Assembly (NCBI GenBank): GCA_963210315.1
Contig: OY723273.1
Span: 620,001-684,000 of the forward strand
Direction: 5' to 3'
Source of the DNA: Rhynchopus euleeides
Lineage: Eukaryota > Euglenozoa > Diplonemea > Diplonemida > Diplonemidae
DNA length: 64,000 bases
The notes below the pieces were generated by a model. That model had not been told where the DNA came from, did no database searches, and worked only from the letters and a program-made list of their open reading frames with translations. Below, one piece after another: positions 40,544 through 51,447 of this stretch (position 1 is the stretch's first letter; every line of letters begins with the position of its first letter). The position numbers and the translations under genes are program-made.

Positions 40544-41743
40544 TAAGACGGTCCCTAGGGGGGGGGGGGGGGGGACTGCTGATGGGGCGCTGATCCCCTG
40601 AACACACTCGCACACAATAAGCGGGCTACAATCCGTGAAGAACCTGCCCACTCTAAACGCTGGACATTTAACAGGCACAACAACGACAACAATGAAAAAT
40701 GAATATCTACGGGGTGTGTGTGTGTGCCAATGCACCGCCACCATCAACCGCCCCCCAAATTTGAATACAACAAATCGAACAAGATGGAGGGCAGAGGGGC
40801 GGCGGCGGCAGTGGCGGGCCCACATGGCGGGCGGGTTGCTTGGAGAAGCTTTGGGTTTTCTTCCGATTCTTATTTTCAGAACAAAAGAGGGCGGGAGGGG
40901 GGGCGGGGAGATTCCGGCAAAACCTCGCCACCGGCCCCCCTCGTGCACCGGGAGAAAGCGATGAGATCTGGGGTGGTGATCCGTTTAGCCCAACGCAAGT
41001 CGAGGTCGGACGACAGGTGGAAGACAGGCGCAAGAAACCACTGGATTTCATTTTGAATTGGCCAATACTTATTCAGACCGATCAAAATGTCTCGGGCAGC
41101 ATAAGAGATCTGGGGCTTCAACTGTGCGCACGAGCGGTGCCAGGGTCCTGTGCACTGCACAGGACGCACAATACTGCTGACTTCTCCAGAGGGACAAGCA
41201 CGCTAATCGCGACAAACCACTAAATAAAGCACGCTGCAAACAGCGGCGACAGGTGGGGAGGGGGGTGGGTGGGGTGTACAAAAAAAAGGAACGGGGTGGG
41301 GTGGGAGAGGAAGATGGAGAGACAACAAAGTACAATTACACACGAGACATTGCGGGCCTCAGAGAGAGAGAGAGAGCTCACACCAGACACGCCAGCGGCG
41401 CCGCATTGCACGGCAACACGAGACATAGACAGGCGAAATGAGCATTGCGCTGTGTCCAGTGCAAATCCTTGCGGGATCACCACCGCAGCAAAGGCGTGTG
41501 TGGATGGCGTTCTCACGATCGACACATCCCACCCCACCCCTCCTTCGGCTCTTGGGACTTCGCCCAGGCTACTTAGTGCTGTCTAGAAGAGTGGAACATT
41601 CATGCGAGCCTGTGACATAGGGGGGTTTTTGTGCCAGATCAGACGAGCAATATCGTAAAGGCAAATCCACTAAAATCCATAAAAGCGCTGCCGACTATCT
41701 TTTTTGATACGGACAGGAGCCCCCCCCCCCCCACCCCCCCCCC
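40544..41743. other. Intergenic, no gene recognised
   Basis: G-run at 40559-40574, an (AG)n tract at about 41364-41376, C-runs at 41720-41743. Frames around 40526-41223 on both strands are short and lack domains. Confidence 0.4.
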
Positions 41744-41745
41744 TA

Positions 41746-42892
41746 GGGGGGGTCAAATGGGGGTGACAAACACGATTTTTCAAAAAACCGGCGCAGAGGC
41801 CCCAAAGCCCCCGTAAACCCTCCAAACCCCCCCAGATCGGTCCGGAAACCCATCGAACCCCACTTTTCCACCATTCCGGGCACCTCAGGTGCCCGAATTG
41901 GGGTACCTAAATTTTGTGCCACCGTTTGGTACCGGACAGTGCCACTGTGTGGGAGGTTGGAAAAGAAAATGCCCCAACACACCACATCTGAGGGTTGCAA
42001 TGCATGTTGCTTGCCAACCACGTCATCCGGTGGGTGTCAGGCGCTATGTAGGTGGCATTAGCCAGGTCTTCGATGTGTTCTGGCTTGTATACATACCTCC
42101 CTGCCACCATGCACCGGGAGCTGCCTGTAGGTACGGAACAAGTCCAGATGGTCGTGTGATTCCTGTGCAGCAGTGCTCCACAACCGGGATGTGTTGACAA
42201 CGACTGTTGCAACACGAGCTGTACATTCCGGGAACACACGAAGTGCGCTGTCGTGGTACCCATTGTGCAGAATTGGTAGTTGCTGCGGTCTACTTTGCCT
42301 GGCCCAGGAGCACTGGTACTGAACAGTGCAATATGCGTGGCGAGGTGAATGCAACGGAAGCGCGCAAAGCCAATACAGCTCTCGGATGGCGGGTGGTGGT
42401 GCCACTAGTGTGTGACGTTCACTCGAGGATACAATGCATCACAATGAATCAGCAACCGTGGACCGAGTACAATACGCTCCCTGTGGCTGGTGTGGGGGAC
42501 AAAGGCAGTGCCTGTGCCGCAGGCAGGGAGGTACATATACAAGCCAGAACTCATCGAAGACCTGGCTAATGCCACCTACATAGCGCCTGACACCCACCGG
42601 ATGACGTGGTTGGCAAGCAACATGCATTGCAACCCTCAGATGTGGTGTGTTGGGGCATTTTCTTTTCCAACCTCCCACACAGTGGCACTGTACGGTACCA
42701 AACGGTGGCACAAAATTTAGGTACCCCAATTCGGGCACCTGAGGTGCCCGGAATGGTGGAAAAGTGGGGTTCGATGGGTTTCCGGACCGATCTGGGGGGG
42801 TTTGGAGGGTTTACGGGGGCTTTGGGGCCTCTGCGCCGGTTTTTTGAAAAATCGTGTTTATCCACGTAAAAGGGGGGCATTTGACCCCCCCT
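41746..42892. mobile_element. 1,147 bp foldback element (long inverted repeats), copy 1
   Basis: Terminal GGGGGGGTCAAATG on both ends with TA outside (41744, 42893). Arms of about 360 bp (41746-42105 and 42532-42892) are inverted copies; the ~426 bp centre is unique and non-coding. The left tip reads GGGGGTGACAAACACG and the right tip (reversed) CCCTTTTACGTGGATAAAC. Copy 2 is at 61974-63121 with the tips exchanged. Confidence 0.92.
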
Positions 42893-43013
42893 ACCCCCCC
42901 CCCCCTTGTCGCAGTGAAACAAGGGGTGACCCCCGTCCCCTCTCAAAACGATTGCCAACCATGCCAGCTTCCAGTGAACCCATGCTGCCCCCTTCTGAAA
43001 CTCACCGCCATAC

Positions 43014-43763
43014 CTGGGCAACGGCCAGCTTCTCCGTCCACGCCAGCCCCTTCCACTCCTCGCCCCAGAGGCCTTCGAGCTGTTGGATCACGCTGGGTGG
43101 GAAGGCCATGACCTGTGTCCTGGCGAGCTCCTGGATGGCGTTGCGCGTCGCCTTGCCCGAGTCGTGCACCGGGGAGGGCTGGAGGTCGGTCTCTACGTCG
43201 GCTGCGCCGCTGCAGGCCGCAGGCAGCTCGTCGTCCATCTCGTAATACTCTGCTGGGTGCCCCTCCAGATGCCCCTCCAGATGCTGCTGCAACAGCTGCT
43301 GCGGCGAAGGCGGCGACGCCATGGCATGCAGTGTGGGCTGCGGCTTTACCGACTGCGGCTGCGTCCCTGCAAACGAGGCCTGGAGGGCGCCCGGTGCAGG
43401 CTGTGTCGTCTGCGAGGGGTGCTGGCTGAGCGGGGCCTTAACCTCCGGCATGCTGCGCATGCTGTGCCGCATGCTGCTGCGTGCAGGCTGTGACGGCGAC
43501 TTGTAGGTGTCGCTCACGCTGGTGCGCGATGGCGGGTGCAGGACGCGCTGCGGGGAGGTCCCCAGAATGGGGGGCGACATCGACCTGCGCTCGCTGGGCA
43601 CCGCTGAGCGGCGGACGGATTCCTCCCAGTCCAGCAGAGGGCAGCCGCCGTTGCTGTCCAGAGGGGGGACCTCATAGGTCGCCAGCCGCCCTGAACGCAC
43701 AGGCGACCTGTAGCGCGAGGAAGCCAGCGAGTAGTGCAGCGGGAGATGAGGGCTCGACAGCAT
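43014..43763 (-). CDS. First exon of an unrecognised Ser/Pro/Gln-rich protein (250 codons)
   Basis: Begins MLSSPHLPLHYSLASSRYRS and ends ...WTEKLAVAQ at a strong donor CAG/GTATGG, phase 0. Downstream coding exons were not found, because 120 bases on the foldback element begins. The protein is low in complexity: Ser/Pro/Arg-rich to residue ~150, an EGHLEGH duplication, an acidic EYYEMDDE patch, then a possibly helical segment (NAIQELARTQVMAFPPSVIQQL). It is probably a cytoskeletal or regulatory protein, but no family is recognised. The gene may have been cut by the insertion of 41746-42892. Confidence 0.45.
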
Positions 43764-44723
43764 CTTGGCACCCCGTGGACTCTGAGAAGGGTGTGGGTGT
43801 GGGGTAGGGATAGGTGGGGATGGGGTGTGTGTGCAGTCGCCGCGCGAGCCACAGCGATGATCGGTGCATGCAATTTGGGGTGGTGTGGTAGGAGGGTGGG
43901 TCTCGGCGGAGACCTGTGCGGTATGAAAATACAGGCAGTGGCAGGCCGTGACCCCTCAGCCCCAGCAGAACCGCAACAGCCAGATACATGGGGACGTGAA
44001 GCACAGCTATCCTGCAAGGGCCCACAGAACGTTCTGGGCACCCAGGAAATACGCAGAGCGGTGCTACACCAGCTCGAAGGCAGTCTAATATCGCCTCTGC
44101 CGTGCAGATGCTGGGGGGCAACCCATAAGCAACGGAACAGCAGGGCCGACGGCTTGGGCTCTTGGGAAAGATGAGATTGTGATACATGCAGGGAACAACA
44201 TGGAACAGCGGCAAGCCAACAGCAATACGCGCCCCCCTGGTGGGTCGAGCCACAAGACACAGGTAGAGATCGCGCCATCTAACAGGAGGCAGAGAGGTTG
44301 CCATACGCATACAAATATATCTTTGAAATACACGGGCGGCGGGTAAATGTCACGCTCTAAACACACAACGGAAGCGATCATTCCTTTGGTTTGCGGAACC
44401 CTATTTCCCCTGCCCCCCCCCCCCCCCGCTCCGCCAGTCACAGCCACGCCAGGGGGAAGAAGGGGTGCCCCTCACACCTGTTCTCACTGTGCCGCCAGCT
44501 GATTGAGGGTGTGGGTGTTCATCACTACCACACAGCCACACAGGGGTAGCGAAGCCCCCCCGCCCCTCCTCCCCACCCCATCCACCACCCCCCACCCCCT
44601 CTGTCTAAGGTGTCTAAGCGTTTCAATTTATCAAAAGGATTAGCATGAGGGGGGGGTCACACCCTGGCATGTTAGGGCAAGCAGATTTCCACACGCGATT
44701 TTGTCATGAGTATACAACAGACA
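43764..44723. other. Intergenic between two minus-strand exon pieces
   Basis: Probable upstream flank of the 43763 start. Minus-strand frames here (43514-44310) are in other phases and look incidental. C-runs at 44411-44428. Confidence 0.4.
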
Positions 44724-45410
44724 TCATGCCGCGCAGAACGAACTCCGGTAGACACTGCACTGCTGCTGATACGGCGAGCAAGAGGTGCTGCTGAGTGCCG
44801 CCGGGGAGATCGGAGGCAGCGACGAGCTGGCCTGCTGGCTGGGGGGCCCGAAGCTGGACGGCGGGGGCGGGACGAGGCACCCCTTCGCCTGCATCAGCAT
44901 CTCCCGCGCGGCGCCCAGCCCGCCGCCCGCCCCCACTGCACCCACACCCCCCTCCGCGAACACAACCTCGCGTGAACCTGCAGGCACATCACACAGGGCT
45001 GCCTGAGGATTACCCTTCGCTTCGCGCAGACTGCCCAGCGCTCGCTGCAGCTGGTTGTCTGCCACAAGCAGGCCCTCGAGCACAGCGGCAAGATCCGGAT
45101 GGGGTGGCGGCTGCTGCTGCTGCTGATGTTGATGTTGCTGTTGCGTGTCTGGCACAGCCGCCGGGCAGTGTGCATTGCCTCCCTGTGCCGCCGCTGCCCA
45201 CTGCGCGAAGGCGCGCCCTGCAGTGTCCTCCGGGACTATCCGCCGCAGCAGGTCCAGCCTGTCATTCTCTGACGCATACACCACCTCGTGGAAGCCCAGA
45301 CCGCATGTCTGCTGCAGCCTTGCGCTGAACAGGGCAAGCTCTGCCATCTGCGGGTGGCCCCCCACCCCCCCCTCCTCCACAAGCGGGGCACTCTGCCAAG
45401 CCAGAATATA
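44724..45410 (-). CDS. Last exon of an unrecognised Gln/Pro-rich protein (228 codons)
   Basis: Opens after an excellent acceptor, TTTCTTTGCTGTGTTGCAG, phase 0 (YILAWQSAPLVEEGG), and ends RSSFCAA-TGA. The segment MAELALFSARLQQTCGLGFHEVVYASEND... looks folded. A poly-Gln/His run follows (15 residues, CAG/CAT codons), then LEGLLVADNQLQRALGSLREA, an amphipathic helix faintly like those of GAT/VHS adaptor proteins, and a Gly/Ser/Pro tail. Upstream exons were not identified. No function assigned. Confidence 0.45.
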   Translation of the reverse strand, partial: YILAWQSAPLVEEGGVGGHPQMAELALFSARLQQTCGLGFHEVVYASENDRLDLLRRIVPEDTAGRAFAQWAAAAQGGNAHCPAAVPDTQQQHQHQQQQQPPPHPDLAAVLEGLLVADNQLQRALGSLREAKGNPQAALCDVPAGSREVVFAEGGVGAVGAGGGLGAAREMLMQAKGCLVPPPPSSFGPPSQQASSSLPPISPAALSSTSCSPYQQQCSVYRSSFCAA

Positions 45411-46272
45411 CTGCAACACAGCAAAGAAATGTCTGAAGAAGAGGGCCCACCACCCCCCCCCCCCCCCGCTGATAACGCAGCCCCCCAGTGCGGCGGAATT
45501 TGCGGTGTGTGCTGCGGGTGCCCGGTGGAAGGGGGTGGGGTGGGGTGGGGTGGGGTGGGGTATGTTGGTGGCGTTGCTGGCACATCTCCACAAACAGAGA
45601 GGTTGCAAGGGGAGGGGGGGGGGGGAGGAGTAGAATGTAGAATTGATTGTTCCACGGTATTAAAAATCCACACGTGGGGGAGGGGGGGGGGGGGGTGTAG
45701 GGAGGGAGGGTGCGGCGGCGGCGTCTCGGATTCATCAAGTGGGACCCATCCAGGAGGGCAGGGGGGGGATCCTTCAATTCAACAAATCTGCATGCAATAT
45801 GTGGGACATCAGCTCCTTTCCTCCCCCTAGCCCTCTCACCTACCTCCCATGAAGAGTACCCATTGTTATAGTACACTGCTCTCTTTGTAGGTAGGGGAGG
45901 GGAGCTTCGCCCGGGGTTTTTCCGAATTGTGTGTGTGTGTGTATGTGATAACCACGTTTTGTGTGGGAAGATCCTCTGCGGATCATAGCCTGCCCTGTGT
46001 GTGTGTGTGTCAGTGTTTAAGATACTGTTATGAAAAACGGGGCTTAGCCCCGGTTTTCGAGATTTTGCCCCGAAAAACCGGGGGTGCCTCTTTTTTTTTT
46101 CCACCGGAATTTTTCTGAGATTCTGTCCGGGTACTCTTCCAGGGTACTTTTTGGCCAGAGGAGGCCGGGGCCAAGAGCACAGTGCCCTGCCCAGGCGTTC
46201 GCCCGATGAACCTGTTGAGCACAAGGTGCACGTTGACGACATGCGGCGTGCGACTATGGAGCAGAATCAGCT
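45411..46272. other. Intergenic or intronic, repeat-rich
   Basis: C-run at 45453-45468, GTGGGG tandem (45532-45559), G-runs at 45615 and 45679, and a LINE tail (next entry). Possible exon-like minus frame at about 45720-45860, not supported by splice sites. Confidence 0.4.
45929..46010 (-). mobile_element. Very short LINE 3' tail copy between CA repeats
   Basis: Read on the minus strand it is GGCAGGCTATGATCCGC, AGAGGATC, CACAAAACGTGG and then CA repeats. The hairpin GATCC...GGATC is kept. CA/GT tracts lie on both sides, the same target pattern as the full LINE. Confidence 0.75.
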
Positions 46273-46329
46273 GTTCACTACCGTGGCCTCCGGCGGCTGG
46301 GGGGCTCCGCCCCCCAGACCCCCCTGTGG
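46273..46329 (+). repeat. GC hairpin repeat, copy 3
   Basis: Perfect stem. It lies between two stretches whose minus-strand frames look coding (46336-46512, VDEEGVLESVVVLKAPQ; and about 46150-46255, VVNVHLVLNRFIGRTPGQG), as if inserted in an exon. Confidence 0.9.
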
Positions 46330-46335
46330 CCTGTG

Positions 46336-46512
46336 CATGTCCAGAACCAAGTCTGCAAGGGCAACCTGCGGTGCTTTCAACACCACTACGCTCTCAAGAA
46401 CGCCTTCCTCATCGACTGGCTCCTTCGCGTTGACGACAAGAAGGAGCGCGCTCCTCTCGGACCTGGCAGCGGCGGCGAAGTCAGTCCCCTGCAGACTCTC
46501 CACCCTGCCCAT
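46336..46512 (-). pseudogene. Possible exon remnant interrupted by a hairpin repeat
   Basis: About 60 codons, including FAAAARSERSALLLVVNAK and PQVALADLVLDMH, of plausible protein composition, ending at the hairpin repeat. A compatible continuation resumes on the other side in a different frame. Family unknown. Confidence 0.25.
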
Positions 46513-46905
46513 CCCAGTTGAGTGGCGTGGGGTGGTGTGTTGTGGGAAGGGAAAGCCCTTCCATTTGGGGAAATGGCCAAAATGTTACCCCCGATTACCC
46601 CCGATTTTCGGCGCGCAGCCCGGAACCCTATCTTTTACCCTGGTGTGTGTGCGTTTCTTTTTTTCCCCGTGCCTACGTGGCACGCAGGGATAGTGGGTGA
46701 GTTTCCAAATTCTGCAAAAAAGCCGGTTTTTGCCGGTTTTCCCGTTTTCCGTTTTTTGGCGCCGTTTTGGCGTTTCCTGTCCGTGTATGGGGTGAGCGGG
46801 GCACCTGCCCACATACACCCTGTTGGAGATGTGTGAGGTGCTGTGGGAGAGCAGGTGTCCTTTGCTCGAACACCATCCGGCCGTGCCTCCAGCCATGGAT
46901 CTGTC

Positions 46906-47205
46906 TCAGGAACTGTAGGGCAACGTCAGGAGTGCCAGAAGGTGCACGCCAAGCCCTTGAGAGACCACTGCTGGACAGGGGGGCTGAAGGAGAATCCCCG
47001 GACTTCGTGCTCCAACAGCGCCGGGCGAGGCAATGTCGATCGCCAGTGGACAACGAGGAAGTCGTACAGACTTGTGTGCAGGGGTGGGGTAGTCTGCACG
47101 TACCCCGTCTTCACTCACGACCATGTCGTACTCCTGGTGTTGTGCCGTTTCCCACTTGCCATGGTGCACCAACGGTACATATGTCCACTCGACAGGCACA
47201 CAGCA
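46906..47205 (-). pseudogene. Possible exon remnant next to a hairpin repeat
   Basis: Frame VEWTYVPLVHHGKWETAQHQ ... SVRLPRCPLAIDIASPG, about 95 codons, bordered upstream by the hairpin copy at 47206. No splice site or family recognised. Confidence 0.2.
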
Positions 47206-47261
47206 CAGCGGGGGGTCTGGGGGGCGGAGCCCCCCAGCCGCCGGAGGCCACGGTAGCGAAC
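47206..47261 (-). repeat. GC hairpin repeat, copy 4 (reverse)
   Basis: Reverse orientation of the family with GTTCGCTACC end. Perfect CTGGGGGGC stem. Confidence 0.9.
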
Positions 47262-47408
47262 ATCTGGCCTTCTCCTTCGCGTTCTTGGACTCTTTGGGTC
47301 AATCGCGGTTCGTAGTGGGGCCATTATTGGTGTCCAGGTGACCTGTGTACCCTCTATGCAGGGTGGGCATAGTCGGGAAAAAAGTGGAATTTTCCCGAAA
47401 ATTTTTAT

Positions 47409-48402
47409 GGTGCCCCTGACGACCCCATATTGCGTAGTTTGTGCGTAGTGAAAAGGGGGGGGGGGGTCTCATTTTTTGATTTACTCAGCCATTCTCTGTC
47501 TCTATGCCGGGACCCCAAACTCAAGGAGTTCTTGCTGTTCCGGGGTCAGTGAGGGTGCAGGCGCTTCAGGTGCTGCAGGTTCTTCAGGTGCTGCAGCGCT
47601 GGCAGCCTTCGGTGCGGGTTTCGACGCAGTCTTTGCAGGTCTCTTTGGGGGTGCCCTTTGGCGCGGTGCCTGCTTCAGCTCGTCGGGTGGAAGCATCAAC
47701 GCATCATTAAGCGGTGCCTGCTTCAGCTCCTCCGGGTGGAAGCGTCAACGCATCATTAAGGAAGAAGGAAGCACAGTTGCTACGCTTTTTTGCAGCTGCA
47801 GGAAACGACACCATACCCAACAACAATCCCCAGACCGTCGAGGGAGAGTGGGCGCCTGGATCCCGTGACACAGATCTCTAGTGCCGTTGTGATCCCCTCG
47901 GATAACGTCTCCTGGACGTTGTCAGCGGAGGTTGCCTGTGTGGCGGTGACCTCCGTATACCCCGCGGGATCCAGTGCCAGTAGCGCCTTCTTCAGCTTTT
48001 CGTCGACCCCTCGGCCGACGCTCTCCTTGATGTCAAGGGCCACCTTCAGGGTGGCACCTCGCAGCGCCCTGAAGGCTGTGATCGTATCATCATTCACAAT
48101 CTCGAGGGTGTTCTACGCGGCTCCTGGAACTCACTTCCTTCTCAGGTGTTTCTGGGCATGGGGCAACCTTGCCCAGGTGTTTCTGGAGTCCCGCCCCACA
48201 TGTCGTGCGTTCTTTCGTACGGTGTATAGTGAGTTCTGGCAATAATTTTTTGCTCGGTCAGCGCAGTGCCTCCAGTCCTGTCTCAGTAGCCACACAGAAA
48301 GGGGGACCAAAAAAAACTGGGGGGGGACCAAAAAGCGAGACCCCCCCCCCCCCCAGATTGCGTAGTTTGTGCGTAGTGAAAAAGGGGTAAATCAGGGGCA
48401 CC
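47409..48402. mobile_element. 66 bp TIR element (GGTGCCCCTGA) split by a 902 bp insertion
   Basis: The ends GGTGCCCCTGA and TCAGGGGCACC match the intact 66 bp copy at 58621-58686. Inside, a 26 bp segment (ATTGCGTAGTTTGTGCGTAG plus TGAAAA) is present on both sides of the insert (47429-47454 and 48357-48382) but once in the intact copy. The insert 47455-48356 begins with a 12-base G-run then TCTC and ends GAGA plus a C-run, so it has its own inverted ends. Confidence 0.85.
47502..48113 (-). CDS. Gene or gene fragment of unknown function carried inside the 902 bp insert
   Basis: Two coding-like stretches in different frames. The upstream one (48113-47780) follows an acceptor-like CGCGTAG and reads NTLEIVNDDTITAFRAL ... 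VDEKLKKALLALDPAGYTEV. The downstream one (about 47730-47502) is EELKQAPLNDALMLPPDELK then an Ala/Pro/Lys-rich tail ending FGVPA. A short intron is plausible: donor GGGTATGGT near 47806, polypyrimidine CTTCCTTCTTCC before about 47725. The coding DNA holds a 49 bp tandem duplication (47663-47760) that explains the repeated ELKQAPLNDA. No family recognised. It may be a captured host fragment. Confidence 0.35.
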
Positions 48403-48752
48403 ATTTTATAGTTTTTTTTTTTTTGAAAAACCGGTTTTGGCAAAAACCGGTTTTGCAAACCGGTTTTTCATTAGCACCCACTGTCCCTGCTACGTGGTGT
48501 AGCCGGGCTATACCACGTAGGCACGGGGGTAATTTCCTAGGGGCGTCCCCCTCCCTTGTGTGTGCGCGTGTGTGTATTATGCGACCTGTTCTGTCAGTTT
48601 TTACTTTGTTTGTGATTTGTCTGCTTTGTTTTGGGGCCTTCCCCCCCCCCCCCAGGGATCAATACAGGCGAGGTTCAGTCCTCTGTCATATGAAGCGAGG
48701 AGGGGAGGGGTGTTTTAAGGCTGTGTCACCTGCACTATCCTTCGTCTACGAT
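48403..48752. other. Intergenic, palindromic CCGG-TTTT tract
   Basis: 48421-48472 consists of AAAACCGGTTTT words. TACGTGGT/ACCACGTAG form an inverted repeat around 48491-48521. A poly-C tract is at 48640-48653. Confidence 0.5.
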
Positions 48753-49350
48753 CTACTGCGTTACTTCAACCTCTGGAATCTCGATGGTTTCCGCGTCGTA
48801 GTCCTGAAGCGAAGGAGCTGCGCGGAGGAGGCAGTCAACCCAGTCCCACCCCGTGGGGCGTATAACACACCGCCGTATGCATTGTAGCCAAAGGAGAGGA
48901 GGGGTGAGGCAACATCCTCCCAGCAAGAAACAGTCCACCTTCCGGGGATACACAGTTGTCTCCTTCAAGATATCAGTTTCCTCCAAGAGTGCAACGAGTA
49001 CCCGATCGGTCCCTTGGCTTGGGAGATCAACATTGTGCGAAGGCGGCGGGGCGCACACTGGCAGTAAGGGGGAAGAAGTCAGCAGGCTGGCGACACTGCG
49101 CCATCTGGAACTGCAGGTGGGGGGTCCCCTCCATGCTCCCCAGAATCAAGAGATCGGCCTCCGCAATTGTGATCAGGAGCTTGGTTGACGTATTGCAAAG
49201 GTGAACGGCGCTTACAACCCACGGCACGGTGGGCTGTCCAAGGCGAGTGTGCAGCAGGTTGGCTGCATCATTGAATACCGACAACTCTACCGGACAAGAC
49301 ACCTTCACCTCGTCGTTGTGTGGCAAGAGGACGAATGTGACGCAGAACAT
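48753..49350 (-). pseudogene. Coding-like stretch in two overlapping frames, unknown product
   Basis: Upstream frame (49350-49027): VFNDAANLLHTRLGQPTVPW, STKLLITIAEADLLILGSME. Downstream frame (49058-48753): DRVLVALLEETDILKETTVY, WDWVDCLLRAAPSLQDYDAE, ending IPEVEVTQ. Both look like folded protein, and they overlap by about 30 bases in shifted frames, so this is either a frameshifted gene or two exons of a larger one. No family recognised. Confidence 0.3.
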
Positions 49351-49534
49351 CAGGACAGGTCATCTGTTTCCTGCTCCGATGGCCTGTGGAGTGGGGATGA
49401 CATGATCGGGGTTTGGATGCAATGCAATGAGTGGACGAAACTACTGCTCCCATGGGAGAGGGGAAGGGCGAAGGGGGCTGATGCTTCTTGTCATGTTCCG
49501 CACAGTATTCGGAGGGAAACGCCAGCACCAAAAA

Positions 49535-49645
49535 GGGGGCCTTCGCTCTGTGCCACAGTGTGTGCCAAATAGAGCCACTTTACAGACAGTTTCGTGAGCC
49601 GGTTCGCCTTTTCTCAGCTTTCTGCATTTCTGAGTGAGGGCCCCC
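49535..49645. mobile_element. 111 bp hairpin MITE, GGGGGCCTTCGCT family
   Basis: Inverted ends GGGGGCCTTCGCTC / GAGTGAGGGCCCCC, AAA on both sides. Its reverse complement aligns with 12049-12157 along most of its length. Confidence 0.75.
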
Positions 49646-49731
49646 AAAGCAACTATACAGCAAAATGGCGTCAGCCCTCTATGGTCGGGCTTCCGTACGC
49701 GCAGGGACTTGGGCACACAAGACAGACACAT

Positions 49732-49752
49732 CCGCCGGAGGCCACGGTAGTG
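49732..49752 (-). repeat. Partial GC hairpin repeat, copy 5
   Basis: Only the CCGCCGGAGGCCACGGTAG end remains; the G/C stem is missing. Confidence 0.6.
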
Positions 49753-49825
49753 ACCGTCCGTTCCTTCGTGGCCTGAGTTTTCTCGGGGTTTGACAAGGAA
49801 CGCAGTGCAGGGCAGATAAGGCTGG

Positions 49826-49978
49826 CGGTGCAAGACGGTCTAGGCTGGAGGTGCAGGACAGTATAGGCTGGTGGTGCAAGACGGTCGAGGATGGAGGTGC
49901 AGGACAGTATAGGTTGGCGGTGCAAGGCGGTCTAGGATGGCGGTGCAAGACAGTATAGGCTGGCGGTGCAGGTGCAGG
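49826..49978 (+). repeat. Minisatellite, ~29 bp unit
   Basis: About five units of GGCGGTGCAAGACGGTCTAG alternating with GGAGGTGCAGGACAGTATAG. The two variants alternate, giving a higher-order period of about 58 bp. Confidence 0.85.
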
Positions 49979-51353
49979 ATGTGTCAGGCCCGAGGCTGCC
50001 ACCCCAACCACCCAGCGGGACCCCTCACGGTTTCCCAAACCCCGTTTATTTGAACATTTGGGATCTGTGGGAACACACACATGCACACTACCCTTTGATA
50101 TTGATGTTTTGTGTCTTATGTCCGCCCAAAGACTCTCACAACAGAACACACCCCATCACAACTCATCGTCAGCTGATTGTGATTTGAGGGGTCTATCCAA
50201 CAAGGATATCAAGGCGGCACTTTCAAAGTCCTGCCAAGGACAGCGCCACGGTGTGTGCTTCTATTTTATAGCAGTGTAGACAACTTGATGCACTGACGAT
50301 CACCCGTAGCGAAGACCCCCCTGAACATTATTGATTCAAAAACAACCCCCCCCATTCTTCCTTCACAGACGTCAATAAAACATTGTCCCCTCTCCCCCCT
50401 CCAGTTCCGAATCGTGCATTCTCGCAAATCTGAGAATCTGCAAGAATCGTGTTGGACAAGGCACTATTCTGACTGGAGGGGATTCATGCCATCCACAATG
50501 CAACTCATCTCTCAACCACAGACTGCCTGAGATTATGTGTGCCGTTTTTTTTTGGCGGGAGAGGGGGGCCGATGTCGGTTTGATTTGATGCGGTGTGTTA
50601 CACTGCCTCGGCAGGTGGCAAAAATCCATTTCCCTTCGGCTGGCAGTAATCCACAACGGGCTCAGCTGTTCAGGGGAGGGGGGGGAGCAGGGGAGATTTT
50701 ACGAACAAAATATTTATCAGGGGGGAGGAGGGGGGGGGGGCACTTAGATCCACCTCGGGATAGCAAGAATCTTCAAGAATGGTTCATGTGAGAACTGTGT
50801 TCTGCCCATCCCAGGATCCGGTTCGGACTGTGCAAAGGCATGCACGCCCCCACCCCCCCACTCACACCCCCCCGTCGCATTGATGCTAATCCAGGACTGC
50901 CAAATGACATTTTTGATTAACTCGCGATGACGCTCTGCAGACCCCGAAAGTATAGTGCCCTGTTCGCTCTCGGAGCTGGACACTTCCCAACAAGGGTTTT
51001 ACAGTTTCATAATCACGGCGTTCGTAGCACGGGTGCAGCTCGCTTGTCAAGGGCAACTCCAAGCAGAGCGGGCCTGGTGTATAGTGGTTTGATTTGAATC
51101 TCAATGAGGGTGTGGCGTAGCCCCAATGGGCTGCAGAATTCGCTGCTTTTTGGGTTGGCTCGATTTGTTTCGGTATTTTTTTTTGAGAGGAGGAGGGAGG
51201 GAGAGAGGGTGTGCCCATCTTTTTGAGCAGGGACCGTACGTATGCAGGGGTCCATAACATCTTTGCATGTTGGGGTTTCAGGGATCTGGGAAAATAAGAA
51301 GATCTCAAAAAAAAATCCCGGAAAATTCTGGGATTTTTTTTTTCAAATTTCGG
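49979..51353. other. Intergenic with repeat fragments
   Basis: 50010-50075 belongs to the GCGGGACCCC / GGGATCTGTG family. About 50190-50255 is inverted relative to 53903-53970. 50285-50325 is a TIR-element end (GTAGCGAAGACCCCCC). G-runs at 50676 and 50729. No gene. Confidence 0.5.
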
Positions 51354-51447
51354 GAGGATCCTTGAAATCGGTAGCGGACAGCAGCGGACAGGGCGGACAT
51401 TTCCTTGTGAAAAAAGTGCCCGAAAAAAAAATTCGAAAAGGTCCCTG
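51354..51447 (+). repeat. Dispersed repeat, same as 33509-33600
   Basis: GGATCCTTGAAATCGGTAG, GGACAGGGCGGACATTTCC, then an A-run and TTCGAAAAGGTCCC, diverging after that from 33600. Confidence 0.8.

Noticed and set aside
49826-49978. CRISPR array
   Set aside because: Units are contiguous with no unique spacers; it is a minisatellite in a eukaryotic context.
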